A stretch of DNA of 64,000 nt from Flavobacterium cerinum (lineage in GTDB: Bacteria; Bacteroidota; Bacteroidia; Flavobacteriales; Flavobacteriaceae), in the NCBI RefSeq assembly GCF_004028155.1, contig NZ_SBII01000003.1, positions 124,001 through 188,000 of the forward strand. The letters are read 5' to 3'. Positions 57,556 through 64,000 of the stretch are shown one piece after another. Numbering within the stretch: position 1 is the stretch's first letter; every line of letters starts with the position of its first letter. The position numbers were made by a program, and so were the translations under genes. Under the pieces are notes generated by a model that did no database searches, was not told the origin of the DNA, and was given only the letters and a program-made list of their open reading frames with translations.

Positions 57556-58281
57556 ATGAAACTAGCCGCATTAGTAGCAGTAGGGCTATTCTTTGCCCAA
57601 ACTGCAATCTCCCAGGAAAAAACTACCCTGGTTGGCAATGGAAACCTTATTAAAGAAACACATAAGGTAAACACCACTTACACAAAACTTAAAGTTAATG
57701 GCCCTTTTGAAGTAGATCTTGTTTACGGCGAACCTGGAACAATTAGTATTGAAGGTTATGAAAATATACTGCATCTTACAACCATGGAAGTTACCGAGGG
57801 TACCTTATCTATTTCTACTCGAAATGAGCAGCCTGTAAACCCTAGCAGAGGCAATAAAATAAGAATTAAAGTTCCTTATAACCGTATGGAACATGTTGCA
57901 CTTATAGGTTGTGGAAGCATCAATTCGCGTCGTACTCTTAAAAACGAAAACTTTAAAGCTACTGTAGATGGCCCCGGAACAATTAACGCTACAATAAAAG
58001 CAGAGAATACGGAAGTGTGGGTATTAGGTTCAGGAACAATCAATATATGTGGAACTTCCCAAAAATTTATCTGTAGAATAGCAGGATCCGGTACAGTAAA
58101 AGCCAATGGGCTTGAAGCTAAAAATGTAATTGCATCGGTATCTGGTGCGGGTGAAGCAAAAGTAAACAGTACAAAAGCAATAAAGGGTCGAATTGTCGGA
58201 TCTGGTAATATTGCCTTTTCCGGAAGACCTGAAGAAACCGACCTGAAGTTTTCAGGATCTGGAAATTTCACCCACGATTGA
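57556..58281 (+). CDS. Exported DUF2807 (head-GIN) protein
   Basis: A 241-residue protein with a signal peptide (AALVAVGLFFAQTAISQ) and a right-handed beta-helix-like core of DUF2807 type: repeated G(S/P)G motifs such as VDGPGTINATIKAEN, VLGSGTINI, VSGAGEAKVNS and FSGSGNFTHD. The family is common beside ECF sigma/anti-sigma genes in Bacteroidetes and is probably an envelope protein. Function is unknown. It follows a 236-base gap, so it may be transcribed separately. Confidence 0.85.
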   Translation: MKLAALVAVGLFFAQTAISQEKTTLVGNGNLIKETHKVNTTYTKLKVNGPFEVDLVYGEPGTISIEGYENILHLTTMEVTEGTLSISTRNEQPVNPSRGNKIRIKVPYNRMEHVALIGCGSINSRRTLKNENFKATVDGPGTINATIKAENTEVWVLGSGTINICGTSQKFICRIAGSGTVKANGLEAKNVIASVSGAGEAKVNSTKAIKGRIVGSGNIAFSGRPEETDLKFSGSGNFTHD

Positions 58282-58309
58282 TGACTTTGGGTAGATGTTT
58301 TTTTTGATC

Positions 58310-58340
58310 AAAGCCTGTTCAAATACGAACAGGCTTTTTG
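58310..58340 (+). terminator. Terminator of the DUF2807 gene
   Basis: AAAGCCTGTTC (58310-58320) and GAACAGGCTTT (58327-58337), with T-rich tail. Confidence 0.85.
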
Positions 58341-58466
58341 TTTTCAATGATTAGAATACCTACTTATAGGTATTGTTTATAACTATTAAAGGTAATAATT
58401 TAGTACTGTGATTCGTATTTATAAATCAATATGCATCACAAAAGGGTTAGTTGAGTTAGTTTCAAA

Positions 58467-58498
58467 AAAAACTCCGAAGAATATTCTTCGGAGTTTTT
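58467..58498 (-). terminator. Terminator of the cysteine-synthase-like gene
   Basis: A 32-base perfect palindrome (ACTCCGAAGAAT/ATTCTTCGGAGT core) with A and T runs, about 20 bases past the minus-strand stop. Confidence 0.85.
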
Positions 58499-58517
58499 AT
58501 ATATTTAAGTGAATTTA

Positions 58518-59558
58518 TTACTTTATAAATTCAATTTTTTGTGCCTCTTCCAAGTTAACGCTGTCAAAAAATCCTTGCTCTCTCATCCATTCATCGCTAA
58601 ATACTTTACTCATGTAACGCGATCCGTGATCTGGGAAAATTAATACAACATTGCTGTTTTCATCAAATTCTCCAGCTTCTGCATATTGTTTTACAGCCTG
58701 AAAAGTAGCTCCGCTTGTATAACCTACAAAAAGACCTTCTGTTTTAGCTATATGCCTTGCTGTATGCGCACTGTCTTCATCTGATACTTTGATAAATTTA
58801 TCGATCACATCAAAATCTGTAGCAGTTGGGATAAGGTTTTTGCCTAATCCTTCTATTCTGTATGGATAAATTTCTTCACTGTCGAATTCTTTAGTTTCGT
58901 GGTATTTTTTTAATACCGAACCATAAGCATCTACACCAAGAACTTTTATTGCAGGATTTTTCTCTTTAAGGAAACGTGCAGCTCCTGATATTGTACCTCC
59001 GGTCCCACTACAGGCTACAAGGTGAGTTATCATACCATTTGTCTGCTCCCATATTTCAGGGCCTGTACTTTTATAATGTGCATCTACATTTAAATCATTA
59101 AAGTATTGATTAATATAAACAGATCCTTTAATTTCTTCATGAAGCCTTTTAGCAACATTGTAGTAAGAGCGTGGATCGTCTGCAGAAACATTTGCAGGAC
59201 AAACATATACTTTAGCTCCCATTGCACGCAGCATATCTATTTTATCCCTTGAGGATTTAGAACTTACTGCAAGTACACAATCATAGCCTTTAATAATACT
59301 TACCATCGCTAAGCTAAAACCAGTATTGCCTGAAGTAGTTTCGATAATAGTGTCTCCCGGTTTAAGGATTCCCTTTTTCTCTGCTTCTTCAATAATATAT
59401 AACGCTATCCTGTCTTTAGTGGAATGGCCTGGATTAAAAGCTTCTACTTTAGCATAAAAATTCCCTTGTAATCCTTCTGTAACTTTATTGAGCTTAATTA
59501 GAGGTGTATTACCAATTAATTCCAACACATTATTATAGGCTTTTATTTCTTCTTTCAT
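58518..59558 (-). CDS. PLP-dependent cysteine synthase / cystathionine beta-synthase family protein
   Basis: A 346-residue fold-type II PLP enzyme. The PLP lysine is Lys48 in [12 protein letters not shown], the Asn loop is [12 protein letters not shown], and the phosphate cup is [11 protein letters not shown]. Family members make cysteine from O-acetylserine or cystathionine from serine and homocysteine. The variant PGHSTKDR, instead of the usual PGGSVKDR, is common in Bacteroidetes members whose substrate preference is unclear. The CBS regulatory domain is absent. Minus-strand gene with its own terminator. Confidence 0.88.
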   Translation of the reverse strand: MKEEIKAYNNVLELIGNTPLIKLNKVTEGLQGNFYAKVEAFNPGHSTKDRIALYIIEEAEKKGILKPGDTIIETTSGNTGFSLAMVSIIKGYDCVLAVSSKSSRDKIDMLRAMGAKVYVCPANVSADDPRSYYNVAKRLHEEIKGSVYINQYFNDLNVDAHYKSTGPEIWEQTNGMITHLVACSGTGGTISGAARFLKEKNPAIKVLGVDAYGSVLKKYHETKEFDSEEIYPYRIEGLGKNLIPTATDFDVIDKFIKVSDEDSAHTARHIAKTEGLFVGYTSGATFQAVKQYAEAGEFDENSNVVLIFPDHGSRYMSKVFSDEWMREQGFFDSVNLEEAQKIEFIK

Positions 59559-59638
59559 AAAAAATAAGTTAGTAAGGTAAACTATCTACAAAGTTTAGTG
59601 ACCTCAAAACTTTGCAAATCTAACAAAAAAAAATTTAA

Positions 59639-61771
59639 TTACTTTTTAATTCCTTCCAAATCTAATAAAAAACTGTATTCCTTGGCTACTTCCTTAAGTG
59701 CTTCAAATCTTCCTGATGCACCTCCATGACCAGCTTCCATATTGGTATCCAGGAACAAAAGATTATTTCCTGTCTTGGTTACCCTTAATTTCGCTACCCA
59801 TTTGGCCGGTTCCCAATACTGCACCTGCGAATCATGAAGACCCGTAGTAACAAGCATATTAGGATATTCCTGCGCTGTTACATTATCATAAGGTGAGTAT
59901 GATTTCATGTAATCATAATATTTTTTATCATTTGGGTTACCCCACTCGTCATATTCTCCTGTTGTTAATGGAATACTGTCATCCAGCATTGTAGTAATAA
60001 CATCTACAAATGCTACCTGAGCAATAACCCCATGATACAATTGCGGTGCCATGTTTACTACAGCTCCCATAAGTAATCCCCCAGCAGAACCGCCTTCGGC
60101 ATATAAATGTTCCGGTGATGTATACTTTTGTTCAATCACAAACTTTGAACAGTCAATAAAATCAGTAAATGTATTTTTCTTTTTAAGCAGTTTACCGTTA
60201 TCATACCATTCACGACCTAAATCTTCCCCGCCTCTAATATGAGCGATAGCGTAGATAAATCCTCTATCAAGCAGACTAAGTCTGATAGAAGAGAAATAAG
60301 GGTCCATAGAAGCTCCATACGAACCGTAAGCGTATAACAGCAAAGGATTCTTGCCGTCTTTCTTTATGCCTTTTCTATAAACCATAGAAATTGGCACTTT
60401 AGTACCGTCTTTAGCTGTAGCCCACACCCTTTCTTCGGTGTAGTTGTTCTTATCGAATTTGCCACCCAGTATTTCCTGTTCTTTCAGTATCGTTTTTTCT
60501 TTCGTCTTCATATTGAAGTCAATTACCGACGACGGCACTGCCATTGACTGGTAACTGTAACGAAGTATCTCTGTATCAAAATCAGGATTGGTAGAAGTTC
60601 CTGCTGTATAGGTTTCGCTTTCAAATGGCAGATAATATTCCCCTTTTCCATCCCAAGGGCGAATTCTTATGGTATTAAGTCCGTTACTACGTTCAGAAAC
60701 TACCAAGTAGTTTTTAAAGATTTCAATATCTTCTAAAAGCACATCTTTTCTATGTGGAATAAGGTCTTTCCAGTTTGCAGAACCTGTTTTAGATTCTGGC
60801 GTAATCATTAATTTAAAGTTGGTTGCTTTATCCTTATTGGTTACAATATAAAAATTGTCGCCATAATGTGATATACTGTACTCTAACCCTCTTTTTCTTG
60901 GTTGGAACACTTTAAATTCACCATCCGGAGTGTTTGCATCCAGTATTCTGAACTCGCTTGTAAGTGTACTTGATGACCCAATTACCAAGTATTTTTTTGA
61001 TTTTTCTTTGTAAATAAATGTACTGAAGGTATCGTCTTTTTCATGGAAGATCTCAGCATCCTTAGTGGCATCTGTACCTAGTTTATGCTTGTAAACTTTA
61101 TCAGAACGCAGGGTAACAGGATCTTTTCGGGTATAAAATAATGTTTTATTATCGCCGGCCCATGTTGAACCTCCGGTAGTATTTTCAATTTTTAAAGGAA
61201 GAATTTCGTTAGTAACCAGATTCTTTACCTGAATGGTATATTGTCTCCTTGAAACAGTATCTACACCAAAAGCCGCCCAGTTATTATCTTCACTAATATT
61301 TAAACCACCAAGTTGAAAATAAGTATGCCCTTTTGCCATTTCATTACAATCGAATAAAATTTCTTCTTTGGCGTCAAGGCTTCCCTTTTTTCTGGAATGG
61401 ATTGGGTAATCTTTACCTTTTTCAAAACGGGTTATATAAAAATAACCGTTATAAAAATAAGGTACAGAAGAATCATCTTCTTTAATTCTGCTCTTCATTT
61501 CTTCAAACAAATCCTTTTGGAATTGTTTTGAGCCGGCTGTCATAGTGTTGTAATAATCGTTTTCTTTATTGAGGTAATCAATAACTTCTGGATTCTCTCT
61601 TTCATTTAGCCAGTAATAATTATCTATACGAACATCGCCGTGCTTTTCAAGTGTTTTTTGTTTAACTTTAGCAAGCGGCGGAGTGATGGTTTCAAGCATT
61701 TTTGTTTTATTAGATTGAGCATTTGCTGCAAAAATAACACATACACAACTTAAAAGTAAATGTTTTTTCAT
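59639..61771 (-). CDS. Exported prolyl oligopeptidase (S9A), PtrB-like
   Basis: From the ATG at 61771 the protein has 710 residues and a signal peptide (MKKHLLLSCVCVIFAANAQ). The frame is open for 87 more codons upstream, but that stretch overlaps the ybaB gene and is not family-like. It has a seven-bladed propeller (about 70-410) and a C-terminal hydrolase with Ser562 in GGSAGGLLMG, Asp647 in GLHDSQV and His682 in EAGHGG. It cuts peptides after Pro or, as in PtrB, after Arg/Lys. The export signal puts it in the periplasm. Confidence 0.92.
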   Translation of the reverse strand: MKKHLLLSCVCVIFAANAQSNKTKMLETITPPLAKVKQKTLEKHGDVRIDNYYWLNERENPEVIDYLNKENDYYNTMTAGSKQFQKDLFEEMKSRIKEDDSSVPYFYNGYFYITRFEKGKDYPIHSRKKGSLDAKEEILFDCNEMAKGHTYFQLGGLNISEDNNWAAFGVDTVSRRQYTIQVKNLVTNEILPLKIENTTGGSTWAGDNKTLFYTRKDPVTLRSDKVYKHKLGTDATKDAEIFHEKDDTFSTFIYKEKSKKYLVIGSSSTLTSEFRILDANTPDGEFKVFQPRKRGLEYSISHYGDNFYIVTNKDKATNFKLMITPESKTGSANWKDLIPHRKDVLLEDIEIFKNYLVVSERSNGLNTIRIRPWDGKGEYYLPFESETYTAGTSTNPDFDTEILRYSYQSMAVPSSVIDFNMKTKEKTILKEQEILGGKFDKNNYTEERVWATAKDGTKVPISMVYRKGIKKDGKNPLLLYAYGSYGASMDPYFSSIRLSLLDRGFIYAIAHIRGGEDLGREWYDNGKLLKKKNTFTDFIDCSKFVIEQKYTSPEHLYAEGGSAGGLLMGAVVNMAPQLYHGVIAQVAFVDVITTMLDDSIPLTTGEYDEWGNPNDKKYYDYMKSYSPYDNVTAQEYPNMLVTTGLHDSQVQYWEPAKWVAKLRVTKTGNNLLFLDTNMEAGHGGASGRFEALKEVAKEYSFLLDLEGIKK

Positions 61772-61782
61772 TGTTTTATCGA

Positions 61783-61814
61783 TTGGTATATAACCCTGCA
61801 ATTTAATACTTTTG
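61783..61814 (+). promoter_or_regulatory. Promoter of ybaB
   Basis: TTG at 61783-61785, 21-base spacer, TACTTTTG at 61807-61814, matching the consensus. The ATG lies 30 bases on. Confidence 0.7.
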
Positions 61815-61844
61815 CAATATAAATAACTTATAAAATTCATAAAA

Positions 61845-62171
61845 ATGTTTGGAGATATCATGGGAATGATGGGTAAACTTAAAGAAACCCAGCAAAAAAT
61901 TGAAGAGACTAAGAAAAGGCTTGACACAGTGCTTGTAGACGAACAAAGCAATGACGGACTGTTAAAAGTAACGATAACAGCAAACCGCAGTATCCGCTCT
62001 ATCACTGTAGATGATAGTTTACTCGAAGACAAAGAACAGCTAGAAGATTATCTTGTATTGGTACTTAATAAAGCTATAGCAAAAGCATCTGCTATTAATG
62101 AAGCTGAACTGGCTGCTGTTGCACAAGACGGGATGCCAAATATACCCGGACTTGACGGCATGTTTAAATAA
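61845..62171 (+). CDS. YbaB/EbfC nucleoid-associated protein
   Basis: A 108-residue DNA-binding protein of the YbaB/EbfC family: N-terminal helix with [18 protein letters not shown], then the beta strands with [17 protein letters not shown] and a C-terminal helix. It dimerises and binds DNA broadly. In many bacteria it sits next to dnaX-recR; here it stands alone between a divergent oligopeptidase gene and ltaE. Confidence 0.93.
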   Translation: MFGDIMGMMGKLKETQQKIEETKKRLDTVLVDEQSNDGLLKVTITANRSIRSITVDDSLLEDKEQLEDYLVLVLNKAIAKASAINEAELAAVAQDGMPNIPGLDGMFK

Positions 62172-62195
62172 TTAAGATGATGATTTGATACCTGT

Positions 62196-62250
62196 AAAAC
62201 AGAAAACGGATATAAGCATTTTAAGATTATATCCGTTTTCTGTTTTTTAT
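62196..62250. terminator. Strong bidirectional terminator between ybaB and ltaE
   Basis: Two perfect 20-base arms (62196-62215 and 62227-62246) around an 11-base loop, with T-rich ends on each strand. It separates the convergent ybaB and ltaE. Confidence 0.9.
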
Positions 62251-62306
62251 AAATAAAATTGATCTTTGTTAAAGCATATTAATACTAAGATCTAATTATT
62301 TTATGT

Positions 62307-63332
62307 CTAAAACGTAAGTTTCTGCAATGTTTCTAACACATAATTGTGCATTACTTCTTTATAGTCTAAATGTGTTACAATTCTTAACTTGCCTCTTCCT
62401 AAAGAGCTGATAAAAATACTCTTTTGTTTTAGTTTTTCTACAAGAGCAGCCTCGCTGTATTGAGGTTTTATAGAGAATATAAGAATATTGGTTTCTACAG
62501 GCTCTACTTTTTCTATCCACGGTAATTGCTCAAGAAAAACACTTAACTGCTTGGCACGCCTATGGTCTTCTTCCAATCGGCCTACGTTATTTTGCAGTGC
62601 ATACAATCCGGCAGCTGCCAGATAGCCTGCCTGGCGCATACCGCCGCCAAATATTTTCCTAATACGCAACGCCTTCTGTATATGTTCGTGCTTACCTACT
62701 AAAAGTGATCCAACCGGAGCTCCTAATCCTTTGGATAAACATACCGAAACAGTATCGAATAGTTCCCCAAATTGCTTGGGATGCTGTCTTTTGGCTACTA
62801 ATGCGTTCCATAATCGGGCTCCATCAAGGTGATATTTTAAATTGTTTGCCTTACAAACCTCACCTATTTCCATAAGCGTTTGTAAATCGTAGCACGCTCC
62901 GCCACCTTTGTTTGTTGTATTTTCAATACATACAAGACTTGTTAAAGGGCTATGATAAAAATCGGGAGGATTGATTGCTTCATGAACCTGATTGGCAGTA
63001 ATCATACCTCGATGACCATCTATTAACCTACTGGAAACACCGCTATTTACCGCGACACCCCCACCTTCATAATTAAAAATATGTGCCCACTTATCACAAA
63101 TAAGCTCATCACCCGGATTTGTGTGTAATTTTATTGCCGTTTGGTTTGCCATAGTACCCGATGGGAAGAATAATGCAGCTTCCATACCGAAAAGTCCTGC
63201 AACTGTATCTTCAAGTTCTATAACCGTAGGATCCTGTTTATAAACATCATCACCCACTTTTGCCCTGAACATTTGCTGCAGCATTTCATGCCCAGGCTTA
63301 GTTACCGTATCACTTACTAAATTTATTTCCAT
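62307..63332 (-). CDS. ltaE: Low-specificity L-threonine aldolase
   Basis: A 341-residue PLP enzyme that splits threonine and allo-threonine to glycine and acetaldehyde. The PLP lysine is Lys201 in SVCLSKGLGAPVGSLLVG; the substrate pocket motifs SDTVTKP, FFPSGTMANQ and HLDGARLWNA are intact. Monocistronic on the minus strand. Its ATG is 50 bases from the prfB start on the other strand, so the two share a short divergent promoter region. Confidence 0.93.
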   Translation of the reverse strand: MEINLVSDTVTKPGHEMLQQMFRAKVGDDVYKQDPTVIELEDTVAGLFGMEAALFFPSGTMANQTAIKLHTNPGDELICDKWAHIFNYEGGGVAVNSGVSSRLIDGHRGMITANQVHEAINPPDFYHSPLTSLVCIENTTNKGGGACYDLQTLMEIGEVCKANNLKYHLDGARLWNALVAKRQHPKQFGELFDTVSVCLSKGLGAPVGSLLVGKHEHIQKALRIRKIFGGGMRQAGYLAAAGLYALQNNVGRLEEDHRRAKQLSVFLEQLPWIEKVEPVETNILIFSIKPQYSEAALVEKLKQKSIFISSLGRGKLRIVTHLDYKEVMHNYVLETLQKLTF

Positions 63333-63351
63333 ATAATTGAAAAGGATAGCT

Positions 63352-63359
63352 TATTTTTG
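63352..63359 (+). promoter_or_regulatory. -7 element of prfB
   Basis: TATTTTTG lies 23 bases before the prfB ATG. A TTG at 63337-63339 is only 12 bases upstream, too close for the usual spacing. Confidence 0.4.
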
Positions 63360-63382
63360 CGTTGTACAAAACTACATTATTT

Positions 63383-64000
63383 ATGACAAATACCGAACAA
63401 ATTAAAGGTATTATAGAGCGTCTTGGTGCGCTGAGGAGGTATCTTTGACATCGACAAAAAGTTAATTGAGATAACCAACGAGGAAGAAAAAACCTTTGCA
63501 CCTGACTTTTGGAATAACGCCAAACAGGCCGAAATCATTGTAAGAGACCTGAGATCTAAGAAAAAATGGGTCGAAGATTATGAAAAAGGCAATGCTATGG
63601 CCGAAGAACTACAAATCGTTTACGAATTTGTAAAAGAAGGGGATGCAACAGAGGAAGAACTCGACGAATTATACAAACTTACCATAGCACATATAGAGAA
63701 CTTAGAGTTCAAGAACATGCTTTCCGACGAAGGTGACAGCCTTAGTGCAGTAGTACAAATTACAGCAGGTGCCGGTGGTACCGAAAGCTGTGACTGGGCT
63801 GCTATGCTTATGCGTATGTACATGATGTGGGGTGAAAAAGAAGGTTATAAAATACGTGAACTTAACTTTCAGGCTGGTGAGGTGGCGGGTATTAAAACCG
63901 TAACTCTTGAGTTTGAAGGCGATTATTCTTTTGGTTACCTTAAAGGTGAAAACGGTGTACACCGACTGGTGCGCATCTCCCCTTTTGATAGTAACGGAAA
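63383..64000 (+). CDS. prfB: Peptide chain release factor 2 with programmed +1 frameshift (partial, 3' end outside window)
   Basis: RF2 reads UGA and UAA stop codons. The first 21 codons (MTNTEQIKGIIERLGALRRYL) run from 63383 to an in-frame TGA at 63446-63448. A +1 shift on CTT-TGA-C moves reading to GAC at 63447; that frame is open to the window end and encodes the RF2 sequence, including AGAGGTESCDWA and RISPFDSNGK with the SPF codon-recognition motif (63978-63986). AGGAGG at 63434-63439 lies three bases before the slip codon CTT, as in E. coli, where RF2 levels control its own synthesis this way. The GGQ domain lies past the window. Confidence 0.95.
63434..63449 (+). promoter_or_regulatory. 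prfB frameshift site: AGGAGG-TAT-CTT-TGA-C
   Basis: An internal Shine-Dalgarno-like AGGAGG three bases before CTT, then TGA followed by C, which is a weak-termination context. The arrangement is identical in kind to the known autoregulatory +1 site of prfB. Confidence 0.9.

Noticed and set aside
61772..62032. N-terminal extension of the prolyl oligopeptidase frame
   Set aside because: It is antisense to ybaB, is not like the family, and lies before a clear signal peptide that starts at 61771.
63446..63448. Stop codon in prfB as a sequencing error or pseudogene
   Set aside because: The AGGAGG-TAT-CTT-TGA-C context is the known programmed frameshift, and the downstream frame is intact.

Overview
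The window is a piece of chromosome from a member of the Flavobacteriaceae, most like Flavobacterium. The evidence is: A+T-rich DNA; start codons mostly without Shine-Dalgarno sequences; several promoters of the Bacteroidetes type (TTG, then about 20 bases, then TAnnTTTG); a Bacteroidetes-type LptD; a GldL-like miniprotein; and lipoproteins with acidic residues just after the lipid cysteine, as in flavobacterial surface-export signals. No phage, integrase, insertion sequence or CRISPR array was seen. Most of the window is core housekeeping DNA, with one compact accessory locus.

Layout. 1-5.1 kb: end of lptD, ridA, then a minus-strand carbon-metabolism block (BadF-type kinase, mgsA, gapA, pfkA). 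5.3-14.8 kb: large tamB-like gene, divergent from tsaD-rsmE, a DUF4159 protein, an AI-2E family permease and a THUMP-like methyltransferase. 14.9-16.3 kb: a small secreted protein and six tRNA genes in two tandem copies of Ser-Pro-Arg behind one strong promoter. 16.3-24.5 kb: LEA-like repeat protein, ABC-F ATPase, lpxD, oxyR divergent from an osmC-like gene, thiolase, NlpC/P60 protein and a zinc-ribbon/carboxypeptidase-regulatory-like protein. 24.7-32.3 kb: dnaK, a GH114-like lipoprotein, a DUF2490 protein, a large M14 carboxypeptidase and a nitronate monooxygenase. 32.4-34.6 kb: the accessory locus. 34.7-48.6 kb: pheT, TPR protein, gyrA, clpC, a protease-RimK fusion with four small membrane or periplasmic genes, and hutH. 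48.7-64 kb: nnr, gcvT, S41 protease, a DUF937-like protein, yebC, an ECF sigma operon, a cysteine-synthase-like gene, prolyl oligopeptidase, ybaB, ltaE and the start of prfB.

Most interesting locus: 32458-34624 encodes a lipoprotein whose C-terminal part looks like the type VI amidase effector Tae4 (NPC-ALKVSIALN motif, late GH motif, C-x3-C pair). It carries a lipid-box cysteine followed by QMDDE, which resembles a flavobacterial surface-export signal. Sixteen bases downstream lies a very A+T-rich gene for a small exported protein, a good candidate for its immunity protein. No secretion-system genes are nearby, so this may be a surface-anchored amidase toxin delivered without type VI secretion. 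The Asp expected in the Cys-His-Asp triad seems to be Ala.

Other points worth checking: prfB keeps a programmed +1 frameshift site with an internal AGGAGG, in a lineage that hardly uses Shine-Dalgarno pairing; clpC and dnaK have long inverted repeats in their control regions that share TGACA/TGTCA half-sites; the tamB reading frame has no conventional start codon before its membrane anchor; and an inverted repeat brackets the NlpC/P60 promoter.
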